NCBI GenBank assembly: GCA_965204915.1
Contig: OZ242023.1
Coordinates: 2,046,001-2,110,000, forward strand
DNA length: 64,000 bases
DNA from: HK1 sp965204915
Lineage (GTDB): Bacteria > Pseudomonadota > Gammaproteobacteria > HK1
Direction of reading: 5' to 3'
The notes beneath the pieces are model-generated. The model was not told where the DNA came from and ran no database searches. It saw only the letters and a program-made list of their open reading frames with translations. Below are positions 45,991 to 54,754 of the stretch, one piece after another (position 1 is the first letter of the stretch; every line of letters begins with the position of its first letter). The position numbers were made by a program, and so were the translations under genes.

Positions 45991-46020
45991 CGTCCGGCGC
46001 CGCTTCCCCATGACGAAGTC

Positions 46021-48240
46021 ATGACCGATCGCTCCGAGCTGGACGAAGCACTGAAACGGGTGCGCACGGCCCGCGAGGCCCCCTCGCGGCGCCGGGTGCG
46101 CACCCCCCTGCTGCTGCAGCTCACCCAGACCGAGTGCGGGGCCGCGAGCCTCGGGATCGTGCTTGCGTACTTCGGGCGCTGGGTGTCCATCGAGGAGCTG
46201 CGCGACACGTGCTCGGTCGGCCGGGACGGGTGCAACGCGGCCGACGTCTTCCGCGCGGCACGCCGCTACGGCCTGGAGGTGAAGGGATGGCGCAAGCAGC
46301 CGAAAGAGCTGCGGACCATGCCCCTGCCGATGATCCTGTTCTGGGAGTTCAACCACTTCGTCGTTCTCGAGGGGTTCGACAAGGGGCGTTTCCTGATCAA
46401 CGACCCGGCCAACGGCCACCGGACGATCAGCGAGGCGGAGTTCGACCAGGCGTTCACCGGGGTGACGCTGGCGTTCCAGCCGGGGCCCCATTTCCAGCCG
46501 GGCGGGGTCCGCCCCGGCCTCCTGTACCGGATCCTGCCGTGGCTGCGCGACGTGAAGGCGCCGCTCGCGTTCGCAATGGGCTGCGGGCTGCTGCTGGCCG
46601 TGCCTGCCCTTGCCCTGCCGTTCCTCGTGGGCCTGTTCGTGGACTTCGTGCTCTCCGGGCACGAGCCGGCCTGGGGGGCGGTGCTGGGCGGCATCCTCCT
46701 CTGCTCCGCGGGCCTGCTCTACCTCCTGACCTGGCTGCGGGAACGCTGCCTCCGCCAGCTCTCCATACGCCTGTCCGTCGACCATGCCGAACGCTTCATG
46801 ACCCGGCTGTTCCGGCTTCCCATGCGGTTCTTCTCGTACCGTTTCTCCGGCGATCTGACCTCGCGGATCCAGCTCCTCGATGGGGTCTCGACCGTCGCGG
46901 CGCGGCATTTCGTCGGCATCTTCATCGAGCTCGTCACCAGCCTGGCGTTCCTCGGGCTCATGCTGGCGTACCACCCGCTGCTCTGCGCGGTGGTGGTCGG
47001 GCTGGGCGTGCTCAGCGCGGTGGCCATGCGGATCCTGGCCCGGATGCGCACGGACGAGAACCGCAGGCTGCGGCGCGAGCAGGGCATGCTCCACGGGATC
47101 GGCACGTTCGGCCTCGGCAAGATCGACACCTTGCAGGCGACCGCCGCCGAGGACGACTTCTTCTCCCGCTGGACGGGGCACCAGGCGCGGGAGCTGCTCG
47201 CCCGGCAACGGTTCGCCGAGCTCGGCCACGTGAACGCGGCCCTGCCGGTGCTGTTCCTGGTCGTCGGCAACGCGGCGGTGCTCGGCCTCGGCGGCTGGGG
47301 GGTGGTGTCGGGCGACATGACCGTCGGCATGCTGACGGGGTTCTACATGGCGGCGGTGAACTTCCTGCAGCCGATCGGACGCTTCATCCAGTTCGCCGAC
47401 CTGTTCCAGATCCTGGAGGCGGACCTGCAGCGCCTCGACGACGTATTCGACGCCGCCGAGGACGACGACTTCGACCCCGCCCCCGACGCCGCCCCGGCCT
47501 TTGCCGGGCGGCTGCGGCTGAAAGGGCGGATCGAGCTGCGCGGCGTCACCTTCGGCTACCAGGACAACCGCCCCCCCCTGATCGAGGACTTCAGCCTGGT
47601 CATCGAGCCCGGCCAGCGGGTGGCGGTCGTCGGCCCCAGCGGATCGGGCAAGTCCACGATCGCGTCGCTGGTGGCCGGCATCCACCAGCCATGGTCGGGG
47701 GAGGTGCTGATCGACGGGCATCCGCGCAACGCGATTCCGCGCGGGCTGCTGACCAGCTCGGTATCCCTCGTCGACCAGCACATCTTCCTGTTCGCGGACA
47801 CGGTGCGCGACAACCTGACCATGTGGATCCCGGAGGTGCCGGACCATGCCCTGGTGGCGGCCGCCCGCGACGCGACCATCCACGAGGAGATCATCTCCCG
47901 CCCGCTCGGCTACGACGCGCCGGTCGACGAGGGGGGGCGCAACTTCAGCGGCGGCCAGAGGCAGCGGCTGGAGATCGCCCGCGCGCTCGTCAACAACCCC
48001 TCGGTGCTGGTCCTGGACGAAGCGACCTGCTCGCTCGACGCCATCACCGAGGTCCGGATCGACGACGCCCTGCGGCGCCGGGGGTGCGCCTGCCTCATCG
48101 TGGCCCACCGGTTGAGCACCATCCGCGACTCCGACCTGATCGTGGTCCTCGACCAGGGGCGGGAGGTGCAGCGGGGCAGCCACGAGACGCTGATGGAGGA
48201 CACCGGCGGGCTGTACCACCAGCTCGTGGGGGCGAGCTGA
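46021..48240 (+). CDS. C39-peptidase ABC transporter (NHLP-type)
   Basis: A 739-residue peptidase-permease-ATPase. The C39 domain has QTECGAASL with catalytic C39, the histidine in FNHFVVLEG (near 110) and an aspartate in INDPANG. Six membrane helices follow. The ATPase has Walker A GPSGSGKST (near 538), signature NFSGGQRQRLEIARA and Walker B VLVLDEATCSLD. Such proteins cut leader peptides after a double glycine during export; three precursors in this window have GG at the leader end. Located 30 bases after the membrane-fusion gene. Confidence 0.93.
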   Translation: MTDRSELDEALKRVRTAREAPSRRRVRTPLLLQLTQTECGAASLGIVLAYFGRWVSIEELRDTCSVGRDGCNAADVFRAARRYGLEVKGWRKQPKELRTMPLPMILFWEFNHFVVLEGFDKGRFLINDPANGHRTISEAEFDQAFTGVTLAFQPGPHFQPGGVRPGLLYRILPWLRDVKAPLAFAMGCGLLLAVPALALPFLVGLFVDFVLSGHEPAWGAVLGGILLCSAGLLYLLTWLRERCLRQLSIRLSVDHAERFMTRLFRLPMRFFSYRFSGDLTSRIQLLDGVSTVAARHFVGIFIELVTSLAFLGLMLAYHPLLCAVVVGLGVLSAVAMRILARMRTDENRRLRREQGMLHGIGTFGLGKIDTLQATAAEDDFFSRWTGHQARELLARQRFAELGHVNAALPVLFLVVGNAAVLGLGGWGVVSGDMTVGMLTGFYMAAVNFLQPIGRFIQFADLFQILEADLQRLDDVFDAAEDDDFDPAPDAAPAFAGRLRLKGRIELRGVTFGYQDNRPPLIEDFSLVIEPGQRVAVVGPSGSGKSTIASLVAGIHQPWSGEVLIDGHPRNAIPRGLLTSSVSLVDQHIFLFADTVRDNLTMWIPEVPDHALVAAARDATIHEEIISRPLGYDAPVDEGGRNFSGGQRQRLEIARALVNNPSVLVLDEATCSLDAITEVRIDDALRRRGCACLIVAHRLSTIRDSDLIVVLDQGREVQRGSHETLMEDTGGLYHQLVGAS

Positions 48241-48262
48241 ACGGAGCGCGCGGAGCGGGACG

Positions 48263-51208
48263 ATGGAGAAGCAGGCCACCGACAGGCTCGGGGAGATCGC
48301 GCTCTCGCGGGGCGAGGCGTTCGTCGGCGGCGGCAACCGGCCCATCCGCCTCTCCGACCCCGAGATGCTGTGGTACGTCGAGAAGGGCGCGATCGACGTG
48401 TTCGTCGCCCAGCGCTCCGCGGACGGGTCGGAATCGGACTTCAGGCAGCTCCTGCGCGCCCACGCCGGGCGGTTGCTCTTCAACGTCGCCGAGGAGGAGG
48501 GCGGCGCCACGGCGGTGTACATCGCCAAGGGGCTCCCCGACACCAGGCTCCGCCGCGTCCCCCGGGCCGCGTTCGCCGGACCCGGCGTCGCCGGGCTGCT
48601 GGTCGGGCAGGTCGATGCCTGGATCGCCGACTTCGCGGCCACGATCGCCCGCGAGGTGGACCCGCGCCCGCGCCCCCAGCGGTTCCTGGCCGCGGGCGAG
48701 GACGCCGGGACCGTGGGCGAGGAGGTGCTGGCGACCCGGCGCGGGGTGGTCTGGGTGTCCAGCCCGGAGGGGAACGCCGCGTTCCTCGACACCGGCGAGC
48801 CGACCGGCGACGGCCCCGGCTTCATCCCCCTCACCGTCGATAGCTGGATCAGGCTGTTCCGCCCCTCACGGCTTGCCACCACTTCGTCCGCGGCGCTCGA
48901 AGCCGACGGCCTCCTGTTCGCCGCCCTGGCCGAGTTCCATCGGCTGGCGCTGTCCGCCGAGGAGATCAACCGGCGCCTGATGCTCGTCGACCTGACCAAC
49001 CTGCAACGCGCCCAGGCCCAGCACCGCCGCCGGAGCGAGGAGTCCGCCCGCCACCGCCTGTTCGGCGTCCTGGATTCCCGCCCGTCCGCCGCCATCGAGG
49101 ATGACGGATCGGCCCTGCGGAACGCCCTGCGGCTGGTCGGCCGCCACGAGGGGATCCAGTTCCGCTTTCCGCCCCGCCGCAAGGCAGGGGAGGAAGGAGA
49201 CCCGGAGCTTGCGGAGATCCAGCGCGTGTCGGGGGTGCGCGCGCGCAAGGTGAAGCTCGCCACCGACGAGCGGTGGTGGCTCGGCGACAGCGGGGCGCTC
49301 CTGGCGCTCCGCCGCAGGTCCGGGGACGGCGGATCCGGGGACGGCGGGCCCATGGATCCGGTGGCGCTGGTTCCGGGCGCATCGGGGCGGTACCGCATGA
49401 TCGACCCGGAGACGGGCCGCCCGCAGCGGGTCGACGCGGGCCTCGCCCGCGACCTCGATCCCGAGGCGTACTTCTTCTACCGGGCGCTGCCGCGGGACGA
49501 AGCGATCCGCACCGGTCCCGTGTTCCGTTTCGCGTTCCACGGGCTCGGGAGCGACCTTGCACGCTTCGCCCTGGCCGGGCTGCTCGCCGGCTTCCTGATG
49601 CTGTCGCCGGCCGTCCTGCTCGGCGTGCTCGTGGACCACGTGATCCCGAGCGGGTCCGGCCGGAAGCTGCTGGAGCTGTCCCTGTGCCTGATCCTGCTGG
49701 CGGTCCTCACCGGCCTCCTGAAAGTCCTCCAGGGAACGGCCCTGATGCGGCTGGAGGCCCTGGCCGCCGCCCGTCTCGGCGCCGCGCTCTGGGATCGGAT
49801 GCTCGACCTGCCGCAACGGTTCTTCCGCCGTTTCTCCTCCGGCGATCTGGCCATGCGCGCCATGGCCTTCCAGGGGCTGCGCGACCAGGTCTCGGGCGTG
49901 GTCGGTAGCGCGGTGCTGTCGGTGATCTTCCTCCTGCCGACGTTCGTCCTGCTGTTCCTCTACGACACCAGGATCGGCTGGCTGGGCCTGGGGCTGGGGG
50001 TCTTCTCCCTCGGGCTGACCACGGCCATCGGCATCCTCCAGCTTCCCCACCACCGGCGCCTGCTCGCGATCTCGCGGCATCTGGCAGGCAAGCTCCTGCA
50101 GTTGCTCAACGGCATCGGCAAGCTCCGGTCGACCGGGTCGGAAGGCATCGGGTTCGCCATGTGGGCGAAGGACTACCGGGAGCAGAAGCAGACCGAGATA
50201 CGGCTCGGCAAGCTGGACGAGCACCTGTCCGCCTTCCTCGCCGCCGCCCCCCTGCTGGTGGCGGCGGCGGTGTTCACGGTGGCGATGGAGGACGGCCGCG
50301 CGACCCTTCCGACCGGGGACTTCCTCACCGTCTACATGGCCCTGATGGTGTTCCACGCGGCGATCGCCGGGCTCGGCGTCTCGTTCTCCGCCGTCGCCGC
50401 GATCGTGCCCGCCTGCGAGCAGGTGGCGCCGATCCTGGAGGCGTCGCCGGAGGCCAGCTCCGAAGGCGAGCCCCCACCGGAGCTGAGCGGCGACGTCCAC
50501 ATCGACCACGTGAGCTTCCGCTACACCGAGGACGGCCCCTTCGTCCTGCGGGACGTCTCGATCCACGCCCGCGCGGGCGCGTTCGTGGCCGTGGTCGGGG
50601 AGTCGGGGGCGGGCAAGAGCACCCTGTTCCGCCTCGCGCTCGGACTCGAGGCCCCGTTGTCGGGCGCCGTCTACTACGACGGGCGCGACCTCGGACGCCT
50701 CAACCGGCGGGCGGTGCGGAGCCGGATCGGCATGGTGGTGCAGGATGCGTCGATGCGCCCCGGGAGCGTACTGGAGAACATCGTCGGGCTGTCCGGGGAC
50801 TTCACCGAGGAGGATGCGTGGCGGGCCGCCCGCCTCGCCGCCGTCGACGAGGACATCGCGGCCATGCCGATGGGGATGCACACGGTCGTCGGCGACAGCT
50901 CGTCGGTGTTCTCGGGCGGGCAGGTCCAGCGCATCGTGCTGGCCGCGGCGCTGGTCCGGGACCCCAGCGTCCTGTTCCTGGACGAGGCCACCAACTGGCT
51001 CGACAACCGGAGTCAGGCGCAGGTGATGGAGAGCGTGGCGGGGCTGTCCGTCACCCGCTTCGTGAGCGCGCACCGCCTGTCGACCATCCGGATGGCCGAC
51101 GGCATCCACGTGCTGCAGGACGGCCGGGTGGCCCAGACGGGCACCTTCGACGAGCTGGTGGAGGTCGAGGGTCCCTTCCGGGATCTGGTCCGCCGGCAGA
51201 TGGCCTGA
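48263..51208 (+). CDS. Second NHLP-type ABC transporter, no C39 domain
   Basis: A 981-residue permease-ATPase with a long non-peptidase N-terminal region of about 400 residues. It includes GAIDVFVAQRSADGS, resembling a cyclic-nucleotide-binding-like fold. Membrane helices then follow, and an ATPase with Walker A GESGAGKST (near 779), signature VFSGGQVQRIVL and Walker B VLFLDEATNWLD. The pair of one C39 and one non-C39 ABC protein is the standard NHLP arrangement. It follows the C39 gene after 22 bases, completing the export operon. Confidence 0.92.
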   Translation: MEKQATDRLGEIALSRGEAFVGGGNRPIRLSDPEMLWYVEKGAIDVFVAQRSADGSESDFRQLLRAHAGRLLFNVAEEEGGATAVYIAKGLPDTRLRRVPRAAFAGPGVAGLLVGQVDAWIADFAATIAREVDPRPRPQRFLAAGEDAGTVGEEVLATRRGVVWVSSPEGNAAFLDTGEPTGDGPGFIPLTVDSWIRLFRPSRLATTSSAALEADGLLFAALAEFHRLALSAEEINRRLMLVDLTNLQRAQAQHRRRSEESARHRLFGVLDSRPSAAIEDDGSALRNALRLVGRHEGIQFRFPPRRKAGEEGDPELAEIQRVSGVRARKVKLATDERWWLGDSGALLALRRRSGDGGSGDGGPMDPVALVPGASGRYRMIDPETGRPQRVDAGLARDLDPEAYFFYRALPRDEAIRTGPVFRFAFHGLGSDLARFALAGLLAGFLMLSPAVLLGVLVDHVIPSGSGRKLLELSLCLILLAVLTGLLKVLQGTALMRLEALAAARLGAALWDRMLDLPQRFFRRFSSGDLAMRAMAFQGLRDQVSGVVGSAVLSVIFLLPTFVLLFLYDTRIGWLGLGLGVFSLGLTTAIGILQLPHHRRLLAISRHLAGKLLQLLNGIGKLRSTGSEGIGFAMWAKDYREQKQTEIRLGKLDEHLSAFLAAAPLLVAAAVFTVAMEDGRATLPTGDFLTVYMALMVFHAAIAGLGVSFSAVAAIVPACEQVAPILEASPEASSEGEPPPELSGDVHIDHVSFRYTEDGPFVLRDVSIHARAGAFVAVVGESGAGKSTLFRLALGLEAPLSGAVYYDGRDLGRLNRRAVRSRIGMVVQDASMRPGSVLENIVGLSGDFTEEDAWRAARLAAVDEDIAAMPMGMHTVVGDSSSVFSGGQVQRIVLAAALVRDPSVLFLDEATNWLDNRSQAQVMESVAGLSVTRFVSAHRLSTIRMADGIHVLQDGRVAQTGTFDELVEVEGPFRDLVRRQMA

Positions 51209-51501
51209 TCATGAAGGTGACCTTCCGGTAACGCGGCCTGCGCAGAACCTCCATGCCGTCTCGAACCCGCAAAGCACACCGGGCCGAGCGCAGCAGCGTC
51301 GGGGCGTCGTTCCTGACGGGTCTTCTTTCCCTGTCCGCGATGTCTTCGTTGCGGGACCGCCGGGCCCGGCCGGACCGGGGGTCGGCCGGAAGCGGTACGG
51401 CCTGGGTGCAGTCGGCGCTGGTCGGCCTGCTCTCGCTGTCGACGTCATGGTTGCCATGGGTCCGCAAGCCCCCGCAGCGTGGCGAGTGCAAAACGGCGAT
51501 C

Positions 51502-51753
51502 ATGGCCTTCCTCGTCCACGTCGACCACTACGAAGACCGGGACACGCGGCGGCCGGTGGACCGGAACGCCCCGGGCGCCCGATCCGTCGGGTTGTCGTAT
51601 CGGGAGATACAGGAGCGGGTGCAGGAGAAATACCCGGACCGCAGCGTATCGATCATGACGATCAGATCCTACGCGAGGGACGCCAAGAAGGAAGGACGGG
51701 CAATGCCGTACCGGAGGCCGAATTCGATGCGGGGGCGCAAGACGTTCCATTGA
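51502..51753 (+). CDS. Small helix-turn-helix-like protein
   Basis: An 83-residue ORF. The segment GLSYREIQERVQEKY, then SIMTIRSYARDAKKEG, could form a helix-turn-helix. The end is basic. The frame is open upstream to 51253, with no better start; a ribosome site is weak. A regulator of the cluster is possible but not shown. Confidence 0.4.
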   Translation: MAFLVHVDHYEDRDTRRPVDRNAPGARSVGLSYREIQERVQEKYPDRSVSIMTIRSYARDAKKEGRAMPYRRPNSMRGRKTFH

Positions 51754-51889
51754 CGGCAACGGCTTCGCCCCTCGCCGTCCCGTGTCCCATGCACCGGCCT
51801 TCGCTCCGGCGGGCGGAAGGACGGACGCCGGAAACGGGCCGTGCCGCCGACTTTTCCGCTTGAGTTTCGGGATTCGCTGACCGAAATGG

Positions 51890-51971
51890 ATTCCCGCTTT
51901 CGCGGGAATGACGTCATTTCAGCGAGACGCGTTGCTTTCAGGCTGGCCGTCATTCCCGCGAAAGCGGGAAT
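51890..51971. repeat. Paired ATTCCCGC-type hairpins
   Basis: Two hairpins face each other. ATTCCCGC-TTTC-GCGGGAAT is at 51890-51909 and ATTCCCGC-GAAA-GCGGGAAT at 51952-51971. Similar hairpins recur at 52424-52443 and 52563-52582, with a diverged copy near 52500. They look like copies of a small dispersed element. Confidence 0.85.
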
Positions 51972-52008
51972 CCATCGCCTGATTCAGGCATTTTGAATCC
52001 CGAAACTT
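51964..52008 (+). repeat. 45-bp inverted-repeat arm, left of the leader-only gene
   Basis: It begins GCGGGAATCCATCGCCTGAT and ends in CCCGAAACTT. Its reverse complement is found at 52387-52431 with 43 of 45 bases the same by hand alignment. The two arms bracket the leader-only NHLP gene. Confidence 0.88.
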
Positions 52009-52071
52009 GAGTTTTCTGGACCCGGACCCCGCGAGTGATCCATTCGTCGGGATCCTCGAAGGGAACGGGGT

Positions 52072-52338
52072 TCAGGATTGATCTTCGATGCGTGGCGGCA
52101 GCACGAGATGCACGATCTTCTCGGTGTTGAACAGGAGCTTGACCTCCATGCCCTCCGGGATCTCGAGGCCCGCGGCCTTGAGCACCCGAGTCGGATCGGC
52201 ATCCACCATCGCCTTGAAGTCGGGGTCGCCGTAATACTCTGCGACGAGATTGGCATAGATCTGCTGATTGCGCCGGATCCGCTCGGGGGAGAGATCCGAC
52301 AGAATCTTGTCCAGGTTGGAGTGCACGTCGTCGGACAT
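52072..52338 (-). CDS. NHLP leader-like protein without a core peptide
   Basis: An 88-residue protein. PDFKAMVDADPTRVLKAAGL, then EIPEGMEVKLLFNTEKIVHL and VLPP, match NHLP leaders, which derive from the nitrile hydratase alpha subunit. Usual NHLP precursors continue with a double glycine and a core. This one stops at LPPRIEDQS. It may be a decayed precursor, or act in trans. It is the only leader gene of this subtype in the window: it lacks the MLTPDEMR start of the three precursors upstream. The ATG follows GGAAGACTGAA. Confidence 0.8.
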   Translation of the reverse strand: MSDDVHSNLDKILSDLSPERIRRNQQIYANLVAEYYGDPDFKAMVDADPTRVLKAAGLEIPEGMEVKLLFNTEKIVHLVLPPRIEDQS

Positions 52339-52386
52339 TTCAGTCTTCCTCCCAACACCTCGGGTGGGATAGCAGCATGGTATCTG

Positions 52387-52431
52387 AAGTTTCGGGATTC
52401 AAAAAGCCCGAATCAGGCGATGGATTCCCGC
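52387..52431 (-). repeat. 45-bp inverted-repeat arm, right of the leader-only gene
   Basis: Reverse complement of the left arm with two mismatches. It merges into the hairpin at 52424-52443. Confidence 0.88.
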
Positions 52432-52603
52432 TTCCGCGGGAATGACGGCCAGACGGCCACGGCCGGCGTAAAAGTAACGTGTCTCGCTGAAATGACGTCA
52501 TTCCCGCGAAGCTTGTGCCCGCGAAAACGGGTAGCGGGCATCCATCGCCTGATTCTGACGTCATTCCCGCGGAAGCGGGAATCCAGGGACTTTCGTGATT
52601 GAA

Positions 52604-52713
52604 GGGGCGTCCTGGCCACCGGGACCGCTCCGGCCGTGCCGCCCCGGTCGGGGTTGCCGGGGCGTCCTGGCCACCGGGACCGCTCCGGCCGTGCCCCCCG
52701 GTCGGGGTGCATC
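52604..52713. repeat. 55-bp direct repeat, two copies
   Basis: The word GGGGCGTCCTGGCCACCGGG starts at 52604 and again at 52659. The copies diverge slightly at their ends. Located just beyond the oxygenase stop. Confidence 0.85.
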
Positions 52714-52759
52714 GCGCCCGCCCGATCGGGGGTGCATCGCGCCCCGACCGGGCGCCTTC

Positions 52760-53332
52760 TCAGGCTCCCACCAGCACCGGCACCAGCAGCCGATGCCCGG
52801 CGGTGAACGGCAAGACGCGATGCCGGTCGACCCACGGACGGTAGGCGAGCAGGGAATTCCTCCGCGTCTCGTAGACGCCGCCTTCGATTTCGAGATCGCC
52901 GCCGCCCGAGAAGTCACCGCCGAACCACGTCACCAGGAACGTCCGGGCAGGGTCGGGTTCGGGTTCGGGGTCACGATGCCGCTCCGTCATCGAGCCGGGT
53001 CCGGGGCCGCGACGCCACTCCGACATCGTGTCGGGCTCGGGGTCACGGTGCCACTTCGTCATCGGGGGACGTTCCCCGTCACCGAACCATCGCGCATTGC
53101 CGCCCCAGAACCGAAAACCCTCTTCGCGGACGAACGGCTCGGCGAGGGTGCGATACCTCTGCCGGATCGCGTCTATCAGCGGCCCCGCCCAATCGGAGTC
53201 GACCTTCCGCCGGGCCGAGACGTAACCCACCGTATTCACGAATCGGGGGATACGCGGTACGGCCGCTTCGATCGCCGCGGCTTCCTCATCCGTCAGAGCG
53301 TCGTACAGCAAGATCGCCTTCTTCGTCGTCAT
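52760..53332 (-). CDS. 2OG-Fe(II) oxygenase, prolyl-4-hydroxylase-like
   Basis: A 190-residue double-stranded-beta-helix oxygenase. The iron site is HRD at residues 95-97, with a distal histidine in DRHRVLPF (H171), and R181 in GHRLLVPV is a likely 2-oxoglutarate ligand. Between the first motif and the next strand (FLVTWFGGDFSGG) are three imperfect 12-residue repeats: MTKWHRDPEPDT, MSEWRRGPGPGS, MTERHRDPEPEP. The HRD triad therefore occurs twice. GGAGGAAG gives a strong ribosome site. It lies downstream of three precursor genes on the same strand and is a candidate hydroxylase for their cores. Confidence 0.8.
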   Translation of the reverse strand: MTTKKAILLYDALTDEEAAAIEAAVPRIPRFVNTVGYVSARRKVDSDWAGPLIDAIRQRYRTLAEPFVREEGFRFWGGNARWFGDGERPPMTKWHRDPEPDTMSEWRRGPGPGSMTERHRDPEPEPDPARTFLVTWFGGDFSGGGDLEIEGGVYETRRNSLLAYRPWVDRHRVLPFTAGHRLLVPVLVGA

Positions 53333-53513
53333 CGATCACTTCCTCCGTTCGCCCCGAGTCTCGAGCGCCGGTGACGGGGAACGACATGCGACCGCGGGGT
53401 CCGTGCGGGGCTCACCAGCGAGGAACGTCGCCGGCTCGAGGAGCTTGAACGCGACGGGCCGCGTCCGATCGTCGCAGGAACGGCGACTCCCTCCGTTCTT
53501 CGCGCACCTCGAC

Positions 53514-53543
53514 GGGGGCGGCGCCGCAACGGCGACGCCCCGT
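53514..53543 (-). terminator. Hairpin downstream of precursor 1
   Basis: GC-rich stem around GGCGCCGCAACGGCGACGCC, about 85-110 bases after the precursor stop. The same structure follows the other two precursors. It may slow transcription into the oxygenase gene. Confidence 0.5.
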
Positions 53544-53626
53544 TTCCGCTCGAAGGCTCCCTTCGGGTCGCCGGGCGGCGCGAGGGGCGCGTCAGGAGTC
53601 CGATCGCGCACCCCGCACCGGGACGA

Positions 53627-53920
53627 CTACCATTCGCTCGCGTTCCAGGAGGACCATTGACTTTTGCCACTGGCGTCGTCGATGTCGCCGCCGGCGAGCG
53701 CCTGCAGATCGGCTTCGTTCAGGCTGCTTGGCGGGGGAAGCACGAGATGCGCGGTGTCGCCGCCGTCTTCGTGCACTTCGACGGTGAACCCCGATGGGAT
53801 GGAGAGTTCCAGCTCCTCCTCGACCGCGCCCTTCGGGTCGCTGAGCAACCGGGCGCGGAAATCCGCGTCATCGGCCGCCTTGTCCACGATCTTCGCTCGC
53901 ATTTCGTCCGGTGTCAGCAT
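53627..53920 (-). CDS. NHLP-type RiPP precursor 1
   Basis: A 97-residue precursor. The leader (MLTPDEMRAKI, FRARLLSDPKGAVEEE, VEVHEDGGDTAHLVLPP) ends in ALAGG at residue 78. The predicted core is DIDDASGKSQWSSWNASEW. The leader type (nitrile-hydratase-related, proteusin-like) and the GG end match the C39 exporter at 46021-48240. I chose the ATG of MLTPDEM because GGAG lies 7 bases before it. The core has three Trp and no Cys, so cysteine-based rings are excluded. The tail WNASEW matches a pattern shared with the two other precursors. Confidence 0.88.
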   Translation of the reverse strand: MLTPDEMRAKIVDKAADDADFRARLLSDPKGAVEEELELSIPSGFTVEVHEDGGDTAHLVLPPPSSLNEADLQALAGGDIDDASGKSQWSSWNASEW

Positions 53921-54068
53921 GGGTCTGCTCCGTTTCAAAGAAGTGGGAAAAATGCCCTGTCGCTACGCTACGCCGACAGTCCCTTTACGCGGACCGTCTC
54001 CACTCGACCTGCCTCGGGGCGGAAGAAACCACGTGCACGGCCCTGCTCCGTTCTTCGTGCACCTCGAC

Positions 54069-54092
54069 GGGGCGCCGCAACGGCGACGCCCC
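54069..54092 (-). terminator. Hairpin downstream of precursor 2
   Basis: GGGGCG pairs with CGCCCC around a short inner stem. Position and sequence match the hairpins after precursors 1 and 3. Confidence 0.5.
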
Positions 54093-54208
54093 CCTTCCGC
54101 TCGAAGGCTCCCTTCGGAACGCCGGCCAGCCGGACAACGCGAGGCGCGAGGGGCGCGTCAGGGGTCCGATCACGTATCGCGCACCCCGCAAGACCGCCGC
54201 CGGGACGA

Positions 54209-54478
54209 CTACCAATCATCCGTGTCCCATGCGCCCCATGGAGCGCCGCCAGCGAGGGCCTCCAGATCCGCTTCGCCCAGCCTGCTTGGCGGGGGAAGCA
54301 CGAGATGCGCGGTGTCGCCGCCGTCTTCGTGCACTTCGACGTTGAACTCCGATGGGATGGAGAATCCCAGCTCCTCCTCGACCGCGCCCTTCGGGTCGCT
54401 GAGCAACCGGGCGCGGAAATCCGCGTCATCGGCCGCCCTGTCCATGATCTTCGCTCGCATTTCGTCCGGTGTCAGCAT
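54209..54478 (-). CDS. NHLP-type RiPP precursor 2
   Basis: An 89-residue precursor with a leader nearly identical to precursor 1 (SDPKGAVEEELGFSIPSEF, then VEVHEDGGDTAHLVLPP), ending ALAGG. The core is APWGAWDTDDW, 11 residues, the shortest of the set, with three Trp and a WDTDDW tail. Starts 558 bases upstream of precursor 1, so gene plus spacer form a tandem unit. The ribosome site is weaker (GAGC) than in the other two. Confidence 0.88.
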   Translation of the reverse strand: MLTPDEMRAKIMDRAADDADFRARLLSDPKGAVEEELGFSIPSEFNVEVHEDGGDTAHLVLPPPSRLGEADLEALAGGAPWGAWDTDDW

Positions 54479-54627
54479 CAGTCTGCTCATTTTCAGAGAA
54501 GTGGGAAAAATGCCCTGCCGCTACGCTTCGCCGACAGTCCCATTACGCGGATCGTCTCCACTCGACCTGCCTCGGGGCGGAAGAAACCACGTGCACGGTC
54601 CTGCTCCGTTCTTCCGCGCACCTCGAC

Positions 54628-54653
54628 GGGGGCGCCGCAACGGCGACGCCCCC
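54628..54653 (-). terminator. Hairpin downstream of precursor 3
   Basis: GGGGGCG and CGCCCCC form the outer stem with a CAA loop and one bulge. No T-run follows, so it is at most a weak terminator. Confidence 0.5.
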
Positions 54654-54754
54654 CTTCCGCTCGAAGGCTCCCTTCGGATCGCCAGCCAGCCAGGCAACGC
54701 GAGAGGCGCGTCAGGGGTCCGATCGCGCACCCCGCAAGACCGCCGCCGGGACGA

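Larger units (their letters stand above)
51754..52071. other. Spacer with inverted-repeat element
   Basis: Non-coding apart from repeats. A minus-strand frame after the leader gene stop (52040-52075, one frame off) reads NPVPFEDPDEWITRG, which I discuss in the findings. Confidence 0.4.
52339..52759. other. Spacer with repeats
   Basis: No gene seen. It contains the right inverted-repeat arm, two hairpins and a 55-base direct repeat, all listed. Confidence 0.5.

Noticed and set aside
44803..49398. A 1531-codon minus-strand frame across the export operon
   Set aside because: Antisense to the C39 and ABC motifs of three clear genes.
51890..52582. CRISPR array from repeated ATTCCCGC hairpins
   Set aside because: Copies are irregularly spaced and face in both directions; they look like dispersed hairpin elements.
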